DNA from: Bolinopsis microptera
Lineage: Eukaryota; Ctenophora; Tentaculata; Lobata; Bolinopsidae
DNA: 64,000 nt
Assembly (NCBI RefSeq): GCF_026151205.1
Contig: NC_087084.1
Span: 782,312-846,311, forward strand
Direction of reading: 5' to 3'
Position 1 is the first letter of the stretch; each line of letters begins with the position of its first letter. A program made the translations under genes and the position numbers. Below are positions 49,101 through 61,100 of this stretch, piece by piece. The notes beneath the pieces are model-generated. The model searched no databases. It saw only the letters and a program-made list of their open reading frames with translations, and had not been told where the DNA came from.

Positions 49101-52100
49101 CACCGGAGAAAGGAGTTACTATGTGGTGCAGGCCACTCCAACGACTAGGAGGAGACCTTTTCAAGTACAAGTAAGTATCTAAAAATTTTTCGCTGTCTCA
49201 GGTTTTCTTAAATTTTGTCTCAGGATTTTTCGCTGTCTCGGGATTTCTTAAATTTTGTCTCAGGTTTTTTCGCGCGTCTCAGGATTCTTAAATTTTGTCT
49301 TAGGTTTTTTCGCTGTCTCGGGATTTCTTAAATTTTGTCTCAGGTTTTTTCGCTGTCTCAGGATTTCTTAAATTTTGTCTCAGGATTTTTCGCTGTCTCA
49401 GGATTTCTTAAATTTTGTCTTAGGATTTTTCGCTGTCTTGGGTTTCCTTAAATTTTGTCTCAGGATTTTCCGCTGTCTTAGGTTTCCTTAAATTTTGTCT
49501 TAAGAATTTTCGCTGTCTTAGCTTATTTTGACATCTCAGGTTCGCTTAAATTTTGTCTCAGCTTTTTTTGCTGTCTTAGCTTTTCTTAAGCAGTTTGTCT
49601 TAGGAATTTTTGCAAATCCAATCCTAAGATCCGAGGCTGGGGGAGGCCTATGAAACTTTTTCCCAAATCGGATTTGAAGTGATGCCGTTTTGGGTTGTCA
49701 TTTTGTAAGGCACTATCTCACGCGAAATTGCCCAACTTTTTTTAATCATCCTTTTTCCTGTAAAAGCTATTCTAATCTTCAATCTATTATATTTATCTAA
49801 CTGTCCTAGGTGAAATCAAATTTCTATAGGCTGCTGTTAAAAAATGACAGCCGTGACGAAATTGTCATTTTGTAAGGCATGTTTTTTTGGAAGATTTCAA
49901 AGATGACAATTTTTATCGCAAAATTTACGGTTTTTCAATCAAATCAACCCCCGGGAAGAAAAATATACCTGTTGAACTACCTATCTGGATAATAAAACAT
50001 GAACAAAACTCATTTTTGTGCATTTCGGAGCCATCTCCTTTTTCGTGTCATTTTGTAAGGCCGATACCCGTATTTATTAAAAAAATAAAATAAAATAAAT
50101 GTGCAACCTACTAAAACCAATGGGGCCCTCCCCGGGGTCATTCCTCTCGCATTTGCTACAAACTAGTATTACTAATAATACTAATAATAGTAGTCCCTTT
50201 TAATAGGGGATCATGTTTTTTGTCCATTTTTGTCCATACGGTACCCTATATTTTCAAGATGGACAAAAAATAAGGTGGACAAAAAATAATAACACTACAC
50301 TTTTTTACACCATACATAAAAAAAGGCAAAAGTGTAGTGTAAAAAAGTGTAATTAAAGGTGTAGTGTAAAATAGCCTAAAATAGCCTAAAAAGCCTTTAA
50401 AAGTGTAAAAAAGTGACATCTTTTTCCTCATCAAAGGTATGTTTTACCTTTGGAAATGTACTATGTGAAGACTGATTGGAAAATAATTACATGAACTGAA
50501 AGTTTTTTCTCGAACATTTAAGATAATCTTAAAATTGTCAGAAGTGGGATTTGAGATGTTGTAACACTACACGAACAATTAAAATTCATAATACAATATT
50601 CAGTAATGTACAGTAATTACCAGCCAATTTTATGAATCTGAGTAGTTTTCATAGAAAAAGTTCAAACTTCGAAAACATGATATACTTTTTAACGAAGATT
50701 TTAATAATGCATTTTAACAATTTATTTTAACAATGCATTTTAACATAATATACAGTTAAATTAATTAGTGGCTTGATGCCATGATAGCCGAGTGGTATAA
50801 GACGGCACACTCTAGACTATCTGTATGGAAGTATTCTGGTGTTATTGGTTCAAACCCCACTGCTAGCAACTTCCTGCTACTAACCTATCTTGGAATGCAA
50901 AACAAAAAGTGTTACATTACAAAATATAATGATAAGTTCACAATGTTTAACACTACGTAATGTGAGATTTAACACTTATGAGAGATAATATATACTGCTA
51001 TTTACGTATAAAGAACATGTCAGGATGGCCGAGTGGTCTAAGGCGCCAGACTCAAGAGATAATATATCTTGTCTTCACACGAAGGAGCATTCTGGTCCAC
51101 GAATGTGGGCGTGGGTTCAAATCCCACTTCTGACACTTTTACGATTATCATCAACATTCGTTTTTATTTTATCAATTTAAAATTATAATTTAAAAAATCT
51201 CGCTTCATCTGGTATTCAATTTGTGGTATTCGTTGTTTATTTCTGCGAAATGTATTTAATTACTACAAACTTTTTAAAATTTTTTATAATAAAAATTTTA
51301 AATAAAATTCCGGTAACTCGGTAATCTGCCGATGCACATCTGGGGCACACCTCGGGCACACCTCGGGCACACCTCGGGCACGAGATGTGCCCCAGGTGGT
51401 TCTGCCCGAAGTGTGCCCGAAGTGTGCTTTGTGCCCCAGGTGTGCCCGAGGTGTGCCCGAGGTGTGCCCGAGTTTGTGCCCCAGGTGTGCCCGAGGTGTG
51501 CCCCAGATGTGCATCGGCAGATTACCGAGTTACCAAAATTCCTCTCGCATTTGCTACAAACTAGTATTACTAATAATACTAATAATAGTAGTCCCTTTTA
51601 ATAGGGGATCATGTTTGATGTTTTTTGTCCAATTTTGTCCATGCGGTACCCTATATTTTCAAGATGGACAAAGAATAAGGTGGACAAAAAATAAGGTGGA
51701 CAAAAATGGACAAATATGGACAAATATGGACAATAATGGACAAAAATTTCAAAATACATGAAATAGTCCGAGATGAAAGGGGAACTTGCTAGCTTTTCGG
51801 GTTAAAGGCAATCACCTGTCTAGATGATGCTCAAAACATTTGGCCTTTATTTCATTTTTGTACTAAATGTAATAATGGTGTTTTGGGCCACACCCTTTTC
51901 TAGAGTTTTGCGATCACTCGAATTTTTGTATTTTTTTAATAGTAAAAAAAGTGTACCTTTTTTACTAGGTACACTTTTTACTACGCCTAAAAATGTAGTT
52001 GAAATTTTTGTCCATTTTTTCCCGATCCATGACTCAAAGTGCCGAAGGCACAAAAGAGTCAAGGACAAGGGTTAGCGATCGAGGTTTTTTTTGATATAGT

Positions 52101-55100
52101 AGCTTTGCGACCGTGCGTGCGTGCAAGCGTGCGAGCGAGCGTACGTGCCTGCGCTCCAATATGTCGCCCACGTTCTTAACTAGCGTGCGCAAAGTTATTT
52201 TGCGAGATATTCTGAATTAAATAATTGTTGTCGCGCGGCACTGAACTGACCAAATAAACTGTCAATTTCACCATGATATGTACGTATCCCACTAGGCACT
52301 TATTGATAGCATATTGTTATTATTGTTAGTATTGTTAGTATTACTATTTTGCACAGATCCGTGTCAGGTTGCATAAACAATAAAGTCAAACAATAAACAT
52401 ACGGTTACACGATTTTCAAATTCAATATGGAATTAAATGGGCGGCGCTCGGCCTGTCACACCGCTATACTGGGGACCCAGGTTATTTTGAATATAATAAA
52501 ATAAGCCATCACGGATCGGGAAATTGAGCGGCCATCCACAAAAGAAAAGCGGCCGCATTTCTTGTTGTCCATGCGGTACCCTATTTTCTGAAGATGGACA
52601 AAATCGTAGGGACAAAAAAACATGATCCCCTTTAATACTAACATCTTCCTGAAACCAATAATACATACACTGATGACTAATATAGACAAACAGAATAATT
52701 AATACACCGGATAATGTACTCGATGATAATACTTGTTCCTGTCGAAATAAAACGGTTACTGATAATCGTAAAAGTGTCAGAAGTGGGATTTGAACCCACG
52801 CCCACATTCGTGGACCAGAATGCTCCTTCGTGTGAAGACAAGATATTATCTCTTGAGTCTGGCGCCTTAGACCACTCGGCCATCCTGACATGTTCTTTAT
52901 AAGTAAATAACAGTATATATTATCTCTCATTAGTGTTAAATCTCACATGACGTAGTGTTAAACAATGTGAACTTATCATGATATTTTGTAATGTAACACT
53001 TTTTGTTTTGCATTCCAAGATAGGTTAGTAGCAGGAAGTTGCTAGCAGTGGGGTTTGAACCAATAACACCAGAATACTTCCATACAGATAGTCTAGAGTG
53101 TGCCGTCTTATACCACTCGGCTATCCTGGCATCTAGCCATAAAGTAATTTAACTGTATATTATGTTAAAATGCATTGTTAAAATAAATTGTTAAAATGCA
53201 TTATTAAAATCTTCTTTAAAAAGTATATCATGTTTGAAGTTTGAACTTTTTCTATGAAAACTACTCAGATTCATAAAATTGGCTGGTAATTACTGTACAT
53301 TACTGAATATTGTATTATGAATTCTTCGTGTAGTGTTACAACATCTCAAATCCCACTTCTGACAAATTTAAGATTATCATAATTGTTCGAGAAAAAACTT
53401 TCAGTTCATGGGCTTATATAATATATAATATGAAATAATTTGGGGATTCATTTGCCCGCTGTGTTGTAAACGGAATGGGGGGGGGGGGGGGGGGGGGACG
53501 GGATATTCTGTTTACAAAATAAATTCAGTTACAATTTTTGTCCATTTTTGTCCATGCGGTACCCTATTTTCTGAGGATGGACAAAATTGTAGGAACAAAA
53601 AACATGATCCCTTTAATACTAACATCTTCCTGAAACCAATAATACATATTACATACACTGATGACTAATATAGACAAACAGATCCGAAATAGTAAATACA
53701 ACGGATAATGTACTCGATGATAATTCTTCTTCCTGTCGAAATAAAACGGTTACTGATAATCGTAAAAGTGTCAGAAGTGGGATTTGAACCCACGCCCACA
53801 TTCGTGGACCAGAATGCTCCTTCGTGTGAAGACAAGATATTATCTCTTGAGTCTGGCGCCTTAGACCACTCGGCCATCCTGACATGTTCTTTACACGTAA
53901 ATAGCAGTTATATTATCTCTCATTAGTGTTAAATCTCACATGACGTAGTGTTAAACAATGTGAACTTATCATGATATTTTGTAATGTAACACTTTTAGTT
54001 TTGCATTCCAAGATAGGGTAGTAGCAGGAAGTTGCTAGCAGTGGGGTTTGAACCAATAATACCAGAATACTTCCATACAGATAGTCTAGAGTGTGCCGTC
54101 TTATACCACTCGGCTATCCTGGCATCAAGCCATAAAGTAATTTAACTGTATATTATGTTAAAATGCATTGTTAAAATAAATTGTTAAAATGCATTATTAA
54201 AATCTTCGTTAAAAAGCATATCATGTATGAAGTTTGAACTTTTTCTATGAAAACTACTCAGATTCATAAAATTGACTGGTAATTACTGTACATTACTGAA
54301 TATTATGAATACTTCGTGTAGTGTTACAACAATTCAAATCCCAATTCTGACAATTTTAAGATTATCATAAATGTTCAAGAAAAAATCTTTCAATTCATGG
54401 GCTTATATTGATGCTTTTTTCATACAAAGCTTATTTGGGGGGATTGCACTCATTGCGGTCTGTTTGGACTGCAGCGAGACTTCATACTTTCATACGAAAA
54501 TGTTATGCGTGTTTTCAAATATAATAGGCGGGTTTATACTATTGCATTTCCACTGCGATAGTGAAGTTACACTAGTAGGTATATGAAATTACGTAAACTT
54601 GGTATGTAAACTTTGGTATTGTGGTAGTGATAATTTAAGACACATTCATTATTAACACTGAACAACAGTTTGGTAGGAAACCTTCCCGAGACCACTCATA
54701 TTATATATTTACATGATATTGTTATTTTACTAATTATTACTAATTATTACAAATTATTACAAATTATTACAAATTATTACAAATTATTACAAATTATTAC
54801 AAATTATTACAAATTATTACTAATTATTACTAATTATTACTAATTATTACTAATTATTACTAATTATAATGTTCTCAGAGTAAAGGAAATGGTAGGTAAG
54901 CCCACACTGAACGAGCTAGCGAGGATAACAGAGATATTTGACACACTTGATATCGTTAATATCACTATTTGCGAACAGAGTGAGTTATTATGATATCGTT
55001 AATATCACTATTTGCGAACAGAGTGAGTTACTATGATATTATTTTAGTGATAATTATAATTAAAATATTATTTATGTGATAATTTATTTCATATACACAT

Positions 55101-58100
55101 CGCTTCAACATATTTGCTCTTTTCATGTATCTTTACCTCTATGTTACATTTGCAACTCTATATTATTATAACAGAAAAATAAGCAAATTCCAATTAATTA
55201 TATTCCACCAATTAAAGCATCTAGTTCAGTTGTGATTTACCTTCTTCCTTGTTATCTATTGCTACTCTAAAGTTAACTACTATAAAGTAAACCCCCCCCC
55301 CCCCCCCCCCTCAGGCGCTAAGTTGGAGGCAGATAAGAAGCAGGCGAGCACGTCCTGGTTCGGCGGGTGGTGGGGAGGCGGTACTAGTAGATCTGCAACT
55401 AGTGTTGTGGACAAGTTCGGGATGAGCACCGAGGAGAAGGATACACTTTATAGCGCTATAGGTAGGTGTTTACTGTAAACTGTATACAGTATACTGTGCA
55501 CTATAGGTAGGTGCAAATAATTAGTAATTATTAAAAAGCCGAAACTAGCGAGTCACAAGCGGGTTGCCTCGAGATACTTCGTTTTCATCAATCACATTCT
55601 GCTACACAGTAACAACCTGCTATTACCCTGCTACTAAAGTATGCCATTACCCTGCACCTGCTATTACTGTATACTGTATACTGTGTACTGTGTACTGTGT
55701 ACTGTGTACTGTGTACTGTGTACTGTGTACTATGTACTGTATACTGTATACAGTATACAGTATACAGTATACAGTATACTGTATACTGTATACAGTGTAT
55801 ACTGTATACTGTATACTGTGTGTTATTCCAATCACCCCATCAATCTGAATGTGTGTTACTACAGTGTACACCCTTTCTCATGAGATGACGTGTGTTAAGT
55901 GCTATAAAGCTATAATTCTGTTCTTACAGATTATTTTAAGCTTCAAGTTCATTTATCATGATTATATTCACATTTAATAAGATTACATTATTTAATATAT
56001 TATACGGGTAACACTGATTACTGTTGTTTGAGTATGAAAGAGAGGGAGAGAGGGAGAGGAACCTTACTTGCAGATTAGTGACTGTTAATCAGCAGAATTA
56101 TTAATTTTACAAGTTGTGTGACACTATTATGTTAATATAATTAATTATGTAACAACATGACATAATGAATGCTATAACCGCAGAACAAAGTGAAGCAGCA
56201 GCCTCCAGTCAGATTTACCCGGAGAAATATGTGAAGTTCAGACTGAAGCTGGACGTAGATAAAGTATCCTTCAAACTGAATGATGATATCAGGGTTATAA
56301 CTGAGGTAGGTGCTCTGGTGCTGATGCTTTAAGGTAGGTACTGATGCTTTAAGGTAGTTACACTAGCCCCTTCCCTCCCCTCCCCCTCCCTCCTCCCCCT
56401 CCCCCTCCCTCCTCCCCTTCCCCCTCCCCCTCCCCCTCCCTCCTCCCCCTCCCCCTCCCTCCTCCCCTCCCCCTCCCCCTCCCCCTCCCCCTCCCCCTCC
56501 CCCTCCCCCTCCCCCTCCCTCCTCCCCCTCCCCCTCCCCCTCCCCCTCCCCCTCCCCCTCCCCCTCCCCCTCCCCCTCCCCCTTACGCAGAACAATACGG
56601 TTATAATACCTTTTGTTCGTGATACAAATATTACAAAAACAATGTGCATTCCACATATATCATATATTATGTGCATACCTTGATACATGTTATAATATAT
56701 GTAATAATATATATATATATAATGACTAATGATATATTATATTATAATGTGTAATGATACCGTGAGAACAGCAGGTATTACACAGGACTAACCCGTGCTT
56801 ACTTGAGATTACTACTTTACTAGTATAGATGGCACATAAGTCAGTGTGCAAATGTTTGGGTTATAACATGTTTGAGACTTGTAAAATTACAAATACTGTT
56901 CCTACTCAAACTTTCAACATTAAATTGCTTATACCCGTTCTGGGAAACAAGCTAGAAGCTCCAATTTTGCATTAGTATCTTGCTGAAATTTTGGGTCGAC
57001 GTCGGACTGTTTTGAATAGCTCATTAATAAATTGTTTTGAAACGAAAGAACCACTACACTCTGCTACTAGAGAACCATATTACACAATAGCATAATATTA
57101 ATTAACTCAACCTTAAGATAGGAAGGTGCCTGTATTATTGCTTTATACCCCCAGGCTGCAGTTAAAGGAATAACGAGTGAAGTGGGTATAATACCTAACA
57201 ATAACGGTATAGTGTTGTCCTATCAGATACACACTGTTTACGTGCTATCAGATAAGGTGGACATTCTCATACCTTCAGATTCTCATGCTATTGGTGAGTA
57301 CACTATACATAGTACACTATACATAGTACACTATACATAGTACATTATACACAGTACACTATACACATTCTCATACCTTCAGATTCTCATGCTATTGGTG
57401 AGTACACTATACATAGTACACTATACATAGTACATTATACACAGTACACTATACACATTCTCATACCTTCAGATTCTCATGCTATTGGTGAGTACACTAT
57501 ACATAGTACACTATACATAGTACATTATACACAGTACACTATACACATTCTCATACCTTCAGATTCTCATGCTATTGGTGAGTACACTATACATAGTACA
57601 CTATACATACTACATTATACACAGTACACTATACACATTCTCATACCTTCAGATTCTCATGCTATTGGTGAGTACACTATACATAGTACACTATACATAC
57701 TACATTATACACAGTATACTATACACATTCTCATACCTTCAAATTCTCATGCTATTGGTGAGTACACTATACATAGTACACTATACATAATACATTATAC
57801 ACAGTACACTATACACATTCTCATACCTTCAGATTCTCATGCTATTGGTGAGGAAGCTTATTATATTATTATTTTATATCAGGGGTACCATTCACTATTC
57901 AGGTGCCTTGAAAATCGTGAATTGTAAATTTATAGATTTTTATTGCAAAATTATACATACAAATTAAGAAAATAAGCGATTAAACTGAATGGTACCCCGG
58001 TATTACTGTAAATCCTTGTTTTTAATTACATATTTTCTAAATATACAGGGTGTTTCAAAAGTTCTGCAAGGACGTACTTTTTGAATAACTTTTAATCCAT

Positions 58101-61100
58101 TAATTGCCTTAACCTAATTCTGTAAAAAGTTATTGGTACTTCTAAGGTTTAATGGTACATTGGTATATCATATAATTATTGTTATGTAATATATTTTAGA
58201 TAATATGTAAATTTAATACCAGGTTCGCACCGCACTTCAGAGACTTATAAGTTTCTCCAAGGTTATATTCTGTAGCTGTTGTTTTATCAATACAATGTAG
58301 TACAATGTAGTATAATGTGTACAATGTGTACAATGTAGTACAATGTGTACAATGAGTACACTGATCTTCTAAATCAGAGAAATATTACCAATTTGTAAAG
58401 CTATTTGTTTTCATTGATTCTTGTCTGCTAGGATAAAAACTTTGATCGGTGTTAAAACAATAAAATGCACTTCTTATTTAAAGAAATTAAGTGATCGAGT
58501 AATTAATAGATTTAATGAGTTAAACTGAAAATATTCACATTTCTTATTTTGTGTTTTGATATTTTCAACTAAATATATACACAGTACACTATACACAGTA
58601 CACTATTCACAGTACACTATACACAGTACACTATACACTCTTATTCCAGTTCCTATATGTGAGGGCAGAGTGCTGATAAACCCTACTGACAACCCGGCTG
58701 ACATTGCCATTCTCTCCAAATTCTCCTCTGTCACTCTACTCTTCGACATGGTAAGTGTTTTAACCAATCAGAACACAGTACTAGTACCACAAGACATAAA
58801 CCAACCAATCAGAACACAGTCCCAGTACCACAAGACATAAACCAACCAATCAGAACACAGTCCCAGTACCACGTGACATAAACCAACCAGTCAGAACACA
58901 GTACTAGTACCACGTGATTCTAATCATAATAAAAAGTGAGATCTCCTGATTTGCTGGTTTGTGTCTTGTCTTACTACGCTTACATTTGGGATATCTGATA
59001 TTCAACTCCACGACCAAAGTAGCACGTGCAATATTAACACTGGAGTAACACGTACAATATTAACACTGGAGTAGCACGTGCAATAGTAACACTGGAGTAA
59101 CACGTACAATATTAACACTGGAGTAACACGTGCAATATTAACACTGGAGTAACACGTACAATATTAACACTGGAGTAACACGTGCAATATTAACAAAGGA
59201 GTAACACGTGCAATATTAACACTGGAGTAACACGTGCGAGTAAAGAATTACATTGTAGAAGGGATGATCCCAGTACCGAGTCAATTACTTTACTTGTGCT
59301 AGAGAACTGCACTGAGAAGTTAGTTTCTAACTCGGACACCTGTTATAATGTAGTAATGTGCACTGTTACATTTCCCCCCCCCCGTACTGTTACATTGCCC
59401 CCCCCCCCGTACTGTTACATTGCCCCCCCCCCGTACTGTTACAATGCCCCCCCCCCCCGTACTGTTACATTGCCCCCCGTACTGTTACATTGCCCCCCCC
59501 CCCCCGTACTGTTACATTGCCCCCCCGTACTGTTACAATGCCCCCCCCCCCCCGTACTGTTACATTGCCCCCCCCCGTACTGTTACATTGCCCCCCCCCC
59601 CCCCCGTACTGTTACAATGCCCCCCCCCCCCCCCGTACTGTTACATTGCCCCCCGTACTGTTACATTGCCCCCCCCCCCGTACTGTTACATTGCCCCCCC
59701 GTACTGTTACAATGCCCCCCCCCCCGTACTGTTACATTGCCCCCCCCCCCCGTACTGTTACATTGCCCCCCCCCCCCGTACTGTTACAATGCCCCCCCCC
59801 CCCGTACTGTTACATTGCCCCCCGTACTGTTACATTGGCCCCCCGTACTGTTACAATGCCCCCCCCCCGTACTGTTACATTGCCCCCCCCCCCCGTACTG
59901 TTACATTGGCCCCCCGTACTGTTACAATGCCTTCCCCCCGTACTGTTACATTGCCCCCCCCCCCCCCCCCCGTACTGTTACATTGCCCCCGTACTGTTAC
60001 ATTGCCCCCCCCCCCCCCCCCCGTACTGTTACATTGCCCCCCGTACTGTTACATTGCCCCCCCCCCCCGTACTGTTACCTGATACTAAGTGAAGAGTGAG
60101 TAAGTGGTAGACTATAAAATTATACTGCAGACACACTCTGTTAGAGTAGACACACTCTGTATATCAAACATTACACACATCTCTCCTTTTGTGTATACTC
60201 AGCTTTTACATATCAAATTTCACAAAACGTTAACACAAGTATTTGTGTAATAACGTTTAATCCACACAGCGGTCACTTGTTATAATAAGTATTATAGTAG
60301 TTTTACTAGAAACCAGTTGTTATAATATAATAGTGGGGGGCCGGGGGGGGGGGGGGCCGGGGGGGGGGAGTATTTCATTGAATTGAATTATGGAACTCTA
60401 TACCACTGTTATCATTCTAATTTAAACCATAATTTTAGTTAATTAGTGTAAATTAATAAGCTTACCATTTCAGAACCTAATAAACTCTATCCTGGATTTC
60501 ACTAAGACAGAGAAAGAGTTAACTGACTTTGCTGAACTGCGTAAGAATATCAACTACTACTCTGATAGGTTGAAAGTGCAGGGCAAGTCGGGGCTGCTGT
60601 ACGCTATAGAGAAACGCAAGGTATGTATTGTCTGTTATTGGATCAATTATGTAAATTATTTTAAGTTAGCAGGAAAAGTGGCACGTGTTCCCTGTCTGCT
60701 GGAATTAGTTAGCAGGATAATTTATAATTAATTAAAGTTAATACATTCAATTCATAGTCTAGCTGGGGCAGGAGGGTCTAGGTTCTGGTTACCACGGTTA
60801 CCACGGTTACCACGGTTACCACAGTTACCACGGTTACCACAGTTACCACGGTTACCACGGTTACCGAATTATGTAATAACTAATAATTAATTCCAATCAG
60901 CCATTACAGTTAATTATGACAATATAATATGTAACTAATAATCATGTCTACCCAGGTAGTGGACGTTAACGTTACCTTATCAGCCCCTAAAGTTATTATA
61001 CCTGAGAGTGGGAAATTAGAGGAGAATGGACCTCTTATTGTAGCGGATCTGGGGCGCCTTATTCTAACTACAGAGGTATGTAGGACACGTGTAACAGCAC

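Larger units (their letters stand above)
45669..49174 (+). mobile_element. third LINE (RTE-like, clade uncertain), 3.5 kb, with GTATCTA duplication
   Basis: GTATCTA flanks the element at 45662-45668 and 49175-49181. The opposite arm of the 10-kb palindrome (41,470-41,505) preserves the uninterrupted target and confirms both boundaries. The element has a 5' leader of about 300 bp, one endonuclease-RT frame broken once, and a very short 3' end finishing in an AAGTACAAGTAA tail without poly(A). Confidence 0.88.
39986..50087. mobile_element. 10-kb inverted-repeat element with TIRs and 19-bp flanking direct repeat
   Basis: The 19-bp CGTATTTATTAAAAAAATA stands at 39986-40004 and 50069-50087. Just inside, GGGTATCGGCCTTACAAAAT (left, about 40010) is matched in inverse at the right end (about 50068), giving TIRs of about 24 bp. 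GCCTYACAAAATGACA is iterated at about 40018, 40034, 40372, 40391, 40533, 40562 and 40915 and in inverse near 49695, 49862 and 50043. Next come mirror-image minisatellites and a 1.7-kb-arm palindrome. The third LINE is a later insertion. No transposase is recognisable, so this looks non-autonomous and of unknown superfamily. Confidence 0.75.

Noticed and set aside
56329-56688. Gly/Arg/Glu-rich minus-strand frame
   Set aside because: It is the complement of the (CCCCTC)n array.
58046-58090. Second mariner-like element starting CAGGGTGTTTCAAAAGTTC
   Set aside because: Only one terminus is visible; no inverted partner was found nearby, so no element is called.
59296-60099. Proline/tyrosine/cysteine-rich frames in all three phases
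   Set aside because: All come from the poly-C minisatellite; three phases open at once is typical of repeats, not genes.
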